From Syntrophomonadaceae bacterium (GTDB taxonomy: Bacteria > Bacillota > Syntrophomonadia > Syntrophomonadales > Syntrophomonadaceae): a stretch of 5,931 bases of DNA. The DNA lies in NCBI GenBank assembly GCA_028683995.1, contig JAQUGU010000083.1, forward strand, positions 1-5,931, given 5' to 3'. Below the pieces are notes generated by a model. The model did not search any database, was not told the DNA's origin, and worked only from the letters and a program-made list of their open reading frames with translations. Every line of letters starts with the position of its first letter. Positions within the stretch are counted from its first letter, which is position 1. Positions 1-4,567 of this stretch are shown here, piece after piece. The position numbers and the translations under genes were made by a program.

Positions 1-692
1 GAGGCAAAGAATAATATAGCCCCGTTCATGTCTTCCGGATACCCTACCCGTTTCATGGGAAATAACCGGTTTAGTTTATCCATTTTGCCTGCCGCCTCCA
101 GGCGGTTAATTTCACCTTGTAACATGGGTGTTATTATATGTGAAGGGCAAAGGCAATTAACCCTGACTACCGGGCCCAGGTCTGCTGCCATAGCCCGGGT
201 AAGGTTTACCACCCCCCCTTTCATGGCACAGTAGGCGGTAGACTGGTATGCACCTAAAGTACCAAGTATGGAGGCGATGTTTATAATGCTGCCTCCACCA
301 CTTTCCTGCATTAAGGGCACCATTACCTGTGATACCTCAAAAACGCTGCGCAGGTCAATACGATACATCTGGTCAAAATCCTCCATAGTTGTCTCCAGGA
401 ATGGCTTGCGCATAGCTGACCCCGCATTATTAACCAGGATATCCAGGCCACCCCATTCACTTTTGACCAAATCACGTATTTTTTCAATATCAGCCCGGAT
501 GGTTACATCACCTGGACAGGCCAGGGCAGTTCCACCCTTTTGCTTTATTTCTGCTACCGTCTCTTCCAAAGGCTCTGAACGTCTTCCCGTAACCAGTACC
601 CGACAGCCGTTTTCAGCCAGGGCAATGGCTGCCCCTTTTCCAATCCCAGTACCTCCACCAGTAACTACAGACACTTTTCCCTCTAGTTTCAT
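1..692 (-). CDS. SDR-family NAD(P)-dependent oxidoreductase, 3' end beyond window edge
   Basis: This is a classical short-chain dehydrogenase/reductase resembling 3-oxoacyl-ACP reductase (FabG-like) or dienoyl-CoA-reductase-type proteins. It would reduce or oxidise a carbonyl/hydroxyl group with NAD(P)H in the cytoplasm; the substrate cannot be told. About 230 residues are visible of a usual 245-260. They show the Rossmann glycine motif TGGGTGIG (residues 11-18), NNAG (88-91), the catalytic Ser of INIAS (S141) and the YxxxK pair Y154/K158, followed by RVNCLCPSHIITPM, the usual post-active-site strand. The position normally held by the tetrad Asn is Asp (D113 in YRIDLRSVF). The chosen ATG gives the typical start MKLEGKV and has AAGGGGGT 8 nt upstream. 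An in-frame ATG at 746, with AAAGGGA 5 nt upstream, would add 18 residues and cannot be excluded. The gene lies 94 nt (or 40 nt) after the RACE gene with no visible terminator between them, so it is probably in the same operon. The family call is firm; the specific function is not. Confidence 0.93.
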   Translation of the reverse strand, partial: MKLEGKVSVVTGGGTGIGKGAAIALAENGCRVLVTGRRSEPLEETVAEIKQKGGTALACPGDVTIRADIEKIRDLVKSEWGGLDILVNNAGSAMRKPFLETTMEDFDQMYRIDLRSVFEVSQVMVPLMQESGGGSIINIASILGTLGAYQSTAYCAMKGGVVNLTRAMAADLGPVVRVNCLCPSHIITPMLQGEINRLEAAGKMDKLNRLFPMKRVGYPEDMNGAILFFA

Positions 693-786
693 CCCCTTAA
701 ACCCCCTTACATTTCTATATCTACCATCCAATTCTGCAACCACCATAAATTTCCCTTTTTAAGCTGCGCTTTTATGCCGGTGATTT

Positions 787-2592
787 CTAGAAATTCAGGT
801 TATTAATAAATTTCTCCTGAAAACCGGGGTAGTGAGCCAACTCTATACATTGAATCTTATCCTGCAATATTCTGGCTTCCCGGCGTTTTTTATCAGAGAG
901 CAGAGCCAGCGTGGCTCCCTGGGCGGCGGCATTACCGATGTTAACCACCTTTGCAGGGTCAACCGACGGAATCATTTTAATCAGCATGGCGTTCTTGGGG
1001 TCTATATAACTACCAAAAGCACCAGCCATATAGATGTTCTCCAGTTGCTGCAGGCTTACTCCGGCTTCCTCTATTACAATATCTATTGCCGTTCGTAAGG
1101 CTGCTTTGGCCAGTTGTATTTGCCTGATATCCTCCTGGTTCAGTACTATTGATGTGCCTGCCCCACCATCCAGTAATACAATTTCCATACCCCGTTCACT
1201 ACCTCTGGTAACCCATTGCTCAGTTGCTTTGCTGGCAATTATACCTTTACCATCTATGTATCCTGCCTTCAACATGCAGGCTATCAGGTCGATAAGAGCC
1301 GACCCGCAAATACCATTTGTTACTTGAGAACCGGGAATATGGAATTGCAGCTTACCATCACTGTCTAAATCCACCCGGTCTATTATACCTGCACCTGCCC
1401 GCGCTCCAGAGCTAATTCCCCCACCCTCAAAGGCTGGACCGGCAGCAGCAGAAGCAGCAAAGAATTGTCCTCTCTTGCACAACACCACCTCACCATTAGT
1501 ACCAACATCGATAAAGAGGTAGATACCTGCTTTCCGCGACTGCAGTGTAAGCAGCCCTCCTATGGTATCAGCACCGATAAAACCGCCGGCCTGAGGAAGA
1601 ATGTAGACCATAGCGTTATCGCCGGCAGTAAAACCGAGCTCGCGGGCGCTGAAGTTTAGCTCATCCACAACTACTCCGCTATAGGGTGCAGCAGCAAAAC
1701 CAGACGGGTTTATGCCCAACAGCAAATGCAGCATAACCGGGTTTCCTACAACTGCAAAATCAAAAATATCATCCGGACTTACTTCTGCCTCCCTCTGCAA
1801 TTCTTCGATAGCTGCGTTTATATTATTTATTAGGACCTGGTGCAAACGGGTTAGCCCATCAGGATTATCCAGGCAATAACTAATCCGGGATATAATATCA
1901 GCACCGTATACCCGCTGCATATTAGTTTTAGCAGTCATAGCCCTGGCTTTACCATCCTGCAAGTCTACCAGGGCTGCAAAAAGGCTGGTACTGCCCAGAT
2001 CCAGGACTATTCCATAAGCACTTTTTTCTTCCCGGCTAATAGCTCTTACCAGCTGCATGTCAAAAACCAGACCATAAAGCTCCAAAGCAGGACGACCTAC
2101 CCGATCCAGGCTGGACAATTCATTCCAGTTGCTGCTGCCAAGCTGCAGCATTAACCCGGGCAAAGCCCTGTTAATACGACGTTGTAGAGGAAGTGGAGCT
2201 TCTTTATCCAACCCTGATATAAATATTTGGCGGCGTTCAACCCGGGGCGGTAAATTATGTATTTCTTTAAAAAGTCTAACCTTTACATCAGAACCAAAGT
2301 CACCATAATGCAGGTAAACATCTACCGCTTCATTGACGTAACAATAGCAGGCTAATCTATCCCCAGTTTTAATTTCTTCTGCCAGCAGGTACTCTCGTTC
2401 CTGCTCACTAATCTCATTTACCTGCCCCTCGATGCGCACCTTACACTTACCGCAGGTACCCCGACCGCTGCACGAACCTGCAACATCAATGCCATTAGCG
2501 GCCATACTATGCCAGAGATTAACTCCGGTAAAGGTATAGTATTCATAATCGCTACCATCCGGATAAATAAGTCTGATTTTTACTTTTTCCAC
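787..2592 (-). CDS. 2Fe-2S ferredoxin/ASKHA protein, reductive activator of corrinoid enzymes (RACE/DUF4445 family)
   Basis: A 601-residue protein with the RACE layout. The N-terminal plant-type 2Fe-2S domain (about 1-95) has ligands C41, C47 and C50 (CSGRGTCGKC) and C82 (RLACYC). A linker (about 100-190) is followed by a C-terminal ASKHA/DUF4445 ATPase domain with the phosphate-loop motif IVLDLGSTS (195-203), a second one LFIDVGTNGE (359-368), the Gly-rich segment AAAGPAFEGGGISSGARAGAG (first A at 382), and MAGAFGSYIDP (522-532). Characterised family members use ATP and the Fe-S cluster to reduce corrinoid proteins from Co(II) back to Co(I), for example in the Wood-Ljungdahl pathway or in O-/N-demethylase systems; the partner here is not visible. 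The start is taken as GTG at 2592. It has AGGTGATC, a full anti-SD match, 5 nt upstream and begins 7 nt after the fdhD stop. A longer reading from an ATG at 2667 would add 25 residues that lie inside fdhD and precede the ferredoxin fold, so I reject it. The stop is TAG. Confidence 0.93.
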   Translation of the reverse strand: MEKVKIRLIYPDGSDYEYYTFTGVNLWHSMAANGIDVAGSCSGRGTCGKCKVRIEGQVNEISEQEREYLLAEEIKTGDRLACYCYVNEAVDVYLHYGDFGSDVKVRLFKEIHNLPPRVERRQIFISGLDKEAPLPLQRRINRALPGLMLQLGSSNWNELSSLDRVGRPALELYGLVFDMQLVRAISREEKSAYGIVLDLGSTSLFAALVDLQDGKARAMTAKTNMQRVYGADIISRISYCLDNPDGLTRLHQVLINNINAAIEELQREAEVSPDDIFDFAVVGNPVMLHLLLGINPSGFAAAPYSGVVVDELNFSARELGFTAGDNAMVYILPQAGGFIGADTIGGLLTLQSRKAGIYLFIDVGTNGEVVLCKRGQFFAASAAAGPAFEGGGISSGARAGAGIIDRVDLDSDGKLQFHIPGSQVTNGICGSALIDLIACMLKAGYIDGKGIIASKATEQWVTRGSERGMEIVLLDGGAGTSIVLNQEDIRQIQLAKAALRTAIDIVIEEAGVSLQQLENIYMAGAFGSYIDPKNAMLIKMIPSVDPAKVVNIGNAAAQGATLALLSDKKRREARILQDKIQCIELAHYPGFQEKFINNLNF

Positions 2593-2597
2593 TATAA

Positions 2598-2605
2598 GAT
2601 CACCT
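2598..2605 (-). promoter_or_regulatory. Ribosome binding site of the RACE gene overlapping the fdhD stop
   Basis: On the minus strand AGGTGATC precedes the GTG start at 2592 by 5 nt. The TGA inside it (2602-2600) is the stop codon of fdhD. This decides the RACE start and predicts translational coupling, with ribosomes finishing fdhD sitting on the initiation site of the next gene. Confidence 0.8.
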
Positions 2606-3316
2606 GCCCGTCCCGGCCAGTATTCTATGGGGGTGGGTGTAGATATTAAACCGCTCACCCCGGGCAAAGCCCAGGACAGTAATTCCGGATTTTTGAGCTA
2701 TTTCCTGAGCCAGGCTGGTTACCGCTGCCCGGGAAACAATCAGTTGTATACCCATAGCTACCAGTTTTTGAATGATTTCATGACTAACCCGTCCGCTACT
2801 TAAGAATATTTTATCGCAGCAACTTATCCCGTTTAATAAACAATATCCATACAACTTATCTACTGCATTATGCCTACCGATATCCTCCCGACTTACCAGT
2901 AAACCTTCCTGATTAGCTAAACTCATAACGTGCACTCCTCCAGTTTGCTTATGCAAATCAGAGATATTAAGATGCGCTTGCATCAACCAGCTAAGCTTCG
3001 CAGCCGGACAATGGATATCCGGAGTATTTCGAATATGGTTCTGCACCGGGGGCCGGGAAATAAGACTTACATTTATAGTGGTATCGTCAATCTCTATCTT
3101 TTTAATATCGCCACTACTTGAAACCTGACCCTCTATAAGTAGATGGCCGGTAAGTAATTCTTCGAGGTGAGAAGGGGTGCAACAAATATTTTTATAGAAA
3201 ACTTCATTAACATAAACATTAAAACACTCTTCATTTATTATTACATCCCGAAACTCCTCTATGCCTTTCTCTGGTGAATACCTGTGGATTAAGCGATATA
3301 CCGTTTCCTCACTCAA
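2600..3316 (-). CDS. fdhD: Formate dehydrogenase accessory sulfurtransferase FdhD
   Basis: A 238-residue cytoplasmic protein. In characterised members FdhD takes sulfur from a cysteine desulfurase such as IscS and passes it to the Mo/W-bis-MGD cofactor, without which formate dehydrogenase is inactive. Family landmarks in order are CCTPSHLEELLTGHLLIEG (45-63), TGGVHVMSLA (125-134), the signature SREDIGRHNAVDKLYG (142-157), SSGRVSHEIIQKL (173-185), VSRAAVTSLAQEIA (194-207) and GFARGERFNIYT (216-227). The length is slightly short for the family (about 240-280). The mobile loop that usually carries a CGxCG-like cysteine pair reads NTPDIHCPAAK here, leaving only C103. The start codon is TTG at 3316, chosen because GGAGGTG lies 8 nt upstream and no other in-frame start is well placed. 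It is first in a probable operon with the RACE and SDR genes. No formate dehydrogenase gene is in the window. Confidence 0.95.
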   Translation of the reverse strand: MSEETVYRLIHRYSPEKGIEEFRDVIINEECFNVYVNEVFYKNICCTPSHLEELLTGHLLIEGQVSSSGDIKKIEIDDTTINVSLISRPPVQNHIRNTPDIHCPAAKLSWLMQAHLNISDLHKQTGGVHVMSLANQEGLLVSREDIGRHNAVDKLYGYCLLNGISCCDKIFLSSGRVSHEIIQKLVAMGIQLIVSRAAVTSLAQEIAQKSGITVLGFARGERFNIYTHPHRILAGTGR

Positions 3317-3324
3317 ATCCGGTC

Positions 3325-3331
3325 CACCTCC
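3325..3331 (-). promoter_or_regulatory. fdhD: Ribosome binding site deciding the TTG start of fdhD
   Basis: The minus strand carries GGAGGTG 8 nt before TTG at 3316. Neither ATG nor GTG occurs in frame at a better position, so this strong Shine-Dalgarno sequence supports the rare TTG start. Confidence 0.7.
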
Positions 3332-3372
3332 AATGCCTTTTTAAAAGTATGCAACACTGACCTGTAGAATAT

Positions 3373-3403
3373 AAAAAAAGGCGGCCCCAAGCCGCCTCTT
3401 TTT
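3373..3403 (-). terminator. Rho-independent terminator of the small membrane protein gene
   Basis: A 7-bp GC-rich stem (AGGCGGC at 3379-3385 paired with GCCGCCT at 3391-3397) with a 5-nt loop is flanked by runs of A on the left and T on the right. Read on the minus strand it ends in seven T and starts about 15 nt after the TAA stop (3413-3415) of the membrane protein gene. The flanking A and T runs make it formally bidirectional, but no plus-strand gene feeds into it. It separates the membrane protein gene from fdhD. Confidence 0.9.
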
Positions 3404-3412
3404 CCATTATGT

Positions 3413-3742
3413 TTATTCCGCTTTAGTTTCAGCCATTAGGGCAAATGCAAATATAAACACCCATACCATTGACGCAAGAAACGCAACTAAAGCTCCGTTC
3501 ACATCTCCGCTACTAGCCAACTGTTTATTGCCCATACTGTACATAATGTTAAAACCTACTAGTCCTACTCCGGTCAGAATAAAAATTATCTTTTTAAACC
3601 CGGCCGATAACTCGAACTTCTTGGACCAGCTGCAAAACTTGACGAATATAAAAATTCCCAGTAATACCATTAAGAAGGTAAACAGTGGATTGCCCCAGAT
3701 TCCCGGTGCCGCGGATCCTGCTGAGCCGAATAATGCCAACAC
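3413..3742 (-). CDS. Small three-helix membrane protein, function unknown
   Basis: A 109-residue hydrophobic protein that I do not recognise. Three membrane segments are visible at about residues 20-38 (LFTFLMVLLGIFIFVKFCS), 50-70 and 83-104. Lys35, Lys41, Lys42, Lys50 and Lys51 cluster around the loop between helices 1 and 2. By the positive-inside rule this puts that loop in the cytoplasm, the N-terminus outside and the charged tail ETKAE inside. No catalytic motif or Cys pair is seen (one Cys, C37). The start is GTG at 3742 with a G-rich Shine-Dalgarno tract just upstream. The gene has its own putative promoter and a strong terminator, so it is probably a single-gene transcript, lying between divergently transcribed rnpB and the downstream fdhD cluster. 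It is likely real because a promoter, ribosome binding site, hydrophobic pattern and terminator all agree; the role is open. Confidence 0.8.
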   Translation of the reverse strand: MLALFGSAGSAAPGIWGNPLFTFLMVLLGIFIFVKFCSWSKKFELSAGFKKIIFILTGVGLVGFNIMYSMGNKQLASSGDVNGALVAFLASMVWVFIFAFALMAETKAE

Positions 3743-3748
3743 TTTTTT

Positions 3749-3764
3749 CCCCCCCCTCTCCCTT
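3749..3764 (-). promoter_or_regulatory. G-rich ribosome binding site with a G8 tract
   Basis: On the minus strand the start codon is preceded by GAAGGGAGAGGGGGGGG and then six A. The eight-G run (3749-3756) and the adjacent GGGAG can both pair with the anti-Shine-Dalgarno sequence. The homopolymer is long enough that slippage could shift the spacing to the GTG start. Confidence 0.6.
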
Positions 3765-3778
3765 CTTTTATTAAAAAT

Positions 3779-3807
3779 ATTGTATTACTTAACTATTACT
3801 AAAACAA
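3779..3807 (-). promoter_or_regulatory. Putative sigma-A promoter of the small membrane protein gene
   Basis: Read on the minus strand, TTGTTT (3807-3802) and TACAAT (3784-3779) are separated by exactly 17 nt. The -10 matches consensus at 5 of 6 positions, while the -35 matches only in TTG. Predicted transcription would begin near 3772, leaving a leader of about 30 nt before the GTG at 3742. Confidence 0.5.
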
Positions 3808-3922
3808 GGGAGCTTAGCACCCCATGGGTACAACACATTCAAGCACTTTCCCTGTCCTATCAAGTAGTTATTCTCTATATATGATTAATTTCCTTCTTTA
3901 AAAACATAATTTTTGATAAAAA

Positions 3923-3936
3923 TAGTGTTTCCACTA
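3923..3936. repeat. Short inverted repeat in the AT-rich rnpB/membrane-protein intergenic region
   Basis: TAGTG (3923-3927) and CACTA (3932-3936) form a perfect 5-bp stem around four bases. On the minus strand the loop is GAAA and the stem is followed by TTTTT, resembling a weak terminator; no minus-strand transcript is known to arrive from upstream. The rest of the roughly 280-nt gap between the two divergent genes is AT-rich and holds their two promoters. I see no further gene in it. Confidence 0.3.
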
Positions 3937-3976
3937 CAAAAACCCTTAAATCTCTTATTTGCAATTCCAGCAAAGC

Positions 3977-4005
3977 TTTACAAGCCGCCTTTAATTAATT
4001 ATAAT
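3977..4005 (+). promoter_or_regulatory. rnpB: Sigma-A promoter of rnpB
   Basis: TTTACA (3977-3982) and a perfect TATAAT (4000-4005) are separated by 17 nt. Transcription would start about 4012, some 17 nt before the first P1 base pair of RNase P RNA. This is the best promoter match in the window, as expected for a highly expressed structural RNA. Confidence 0.85.
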
Positions 4006-4028
4006 GGATTCTGCGTGTAAAAGAAATA

Positions 4029-4429
4029 AAGTAAGTAAATCAGATAGTCGCAGGCCTTTTTGGCCTGAGGAAAGTCGGAGCTCCACAGGGCAGGGTGCTG
4101 GATAACGTCCAGTGGGGGTGACCCCAAGGCAAGTGCCACAGAAACAAACCGCCGAGAACGGAGATCAGAGGTCGGAAGTCAGAAGTCGGAAATTTTCTGT
4201 GTGACGGATTCTGGCCTCCGTTTTCGGTAAGGGTGGAAAGGTGAGGTAAGAGCTCACCAGCATTTAGGTGACTAAATGGCTCGGTAAACCCCACCCGGAG
4301 CAAGACCTAATAGGGGAACAATGAAGTAGCCCGCTTCGTTCCCGGGTTGGTCGCTAGAGGTGCCAGGTAACTGGCATCCCAGATAGATGGCTATCAAATA
4401 CAGAACTCCGCTTATAGATTTACTTGCTT
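4029..4429 (+). ncRNA. rnpB: RNase P RNA, bacterial class A
   Basis: This is the catalytic RNA that trims the 5' leader from precursor tRNAs together with the RnpA protein. Conserved blocks are visible: GAGGAAAGTC at 4067-4076, CTCCACAGGGCAGGGTGCTG at 4081-4100, ACAGAAACAAACCGCC near 4138-4153, GGTAAGGGTGGAAAGGTG at 4226-4243, and the L15 region CGGTAAACC...GGAGCAAGACC that contacts the tRNA CCA end. Helices can be traced: P1 4029-4041 with 4417-4429, P2 4043-4049 with 4389-4395, P3 4051-4056 with 4062-4067, and P4 AG(U)CGGAG 4073-4080 with CTCCGCTT 4406-4413, keeping the universal bulged U at 4075. P12 is 4152-4163 with 4216-4227. P17 (GGGAAC..GAAG with CTTC..GTTCCC) has loop GCCC 4329-4332, which can form P6 with GGGC 4088-4091. 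P6, P13, P14 and P16/P17 mark class A rather than the Bacillus class B. The ends are inferred from P1. The P12 arm holds tandem heptamers. Confidence 0.96.
4164..4191 (+). repeat. Degenerate tandem 7-nt repeats inside the RNase P P12 arm
   Basis: Four consecutive heptamers read ATCAGAG, GTCGGAA, GTCAGAA and GTCGGAA. Copies two and four are identical, copy three differs at one base and copy one is the most diverged. They occupy the 5' side of the apical part of P12, above a 12-bp basal stem. P12 is the usual site of length variation in class A RNase P RNA. Confidence 0.75.
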
Positions 4430-4432
4430 CGT

Positions 4433-4462
4433 AAAAAAACCGCCTTTATGGCGGTTTTTTTT
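4433..4462 (+). terminator. rnpB: Rho-independent terminator of rnpB
   Basis: The ACCGCC stem (4439-4444) pairs with GGCGGT (4450-4455) around a 5-nt TTTAT loop and is followed by eight T in all (4455-4462). A run of A upstream extends the pairing with the T tract. It starts only a few bases after the 3' strand of P1, so the primary transcript needs little 3' trimming. Confidence 0.93.
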
Positions 4463-4503
4463 ACTTTTGACGTCCCCATGCCCCTATATTCCATAATTCT
4501 AAT

Positions 4504-4531
4504 TTGATTTCCTCGACAATTATGTTATATT
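4504..4531 (+). promoter_or_regulatory. Putative sigma-A promoter of the PAS/sigma-54 activator gene
   Basis: TTGATT (4504-4509) and TATATT (4526-4531) are spaced by 16 nt, with 4 of 6 and 5 of 6 consensus matches. The predicted start near 4538 would leave a leader of about 30 nt. It lies after the rnpB terminator, so the regulator is probably transcribed on its own. No -24/-12 sigma-54 element is seen here, so autoregulation through sigma-54 is not indicated. Confidence 0.5.
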
Positions 4532-4567
4532 TTGGGGAAGAATCATTATAAAGGCGGTATTATATTA

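Noticed and set aside
268..762. A 164-codon open frame on the plus strand
   Set aside because: It is antisense to the SDR gene, whose minus-strand translation shows all family motifs; the plus-strand product is low-complexity and Ser/Pro-rich.
3317..3372. A promoter for fdhD between the terminator and its start codon
   Set aside because: The best pairs on the minus strand (TTTATA with CATACT at 18 nt) match consensus poorly, and TTGCAT lacks a GG at the spacing required for a sigma-54 element. A promoter is likely here but I cannot place it.
3823..3832. CCCATGGG palindrome in the intergenic region as an operator
   Set aside because: It is only 8 bp, with imperfect flanks, and occurs once; there is no second copy or associated regulator to support a binding site.
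3528..3884. A 118-codon open frame on the plus strand
   Set aside because: Its first half is antisense to the small membrane protein and its second half runs through the AT-rich intergenic promoter region; no ribosome binding site is seen.
4051..4067. CAGGCC-TTTTT-GGCCTG hairpin as a terminator or attenuator
   Set aside because: It is followed by AGGAAAG rather than a T tract and is explained as helix P3 of RNase P RNA.
4040..4303. An 87-codon open frame on the minus strand
   Set aside because: It lies entirely within RNase P RNA, antisense to conserved helices, and has no ribosome binding site or family resemblance; the RNA pairing explains the sequence.
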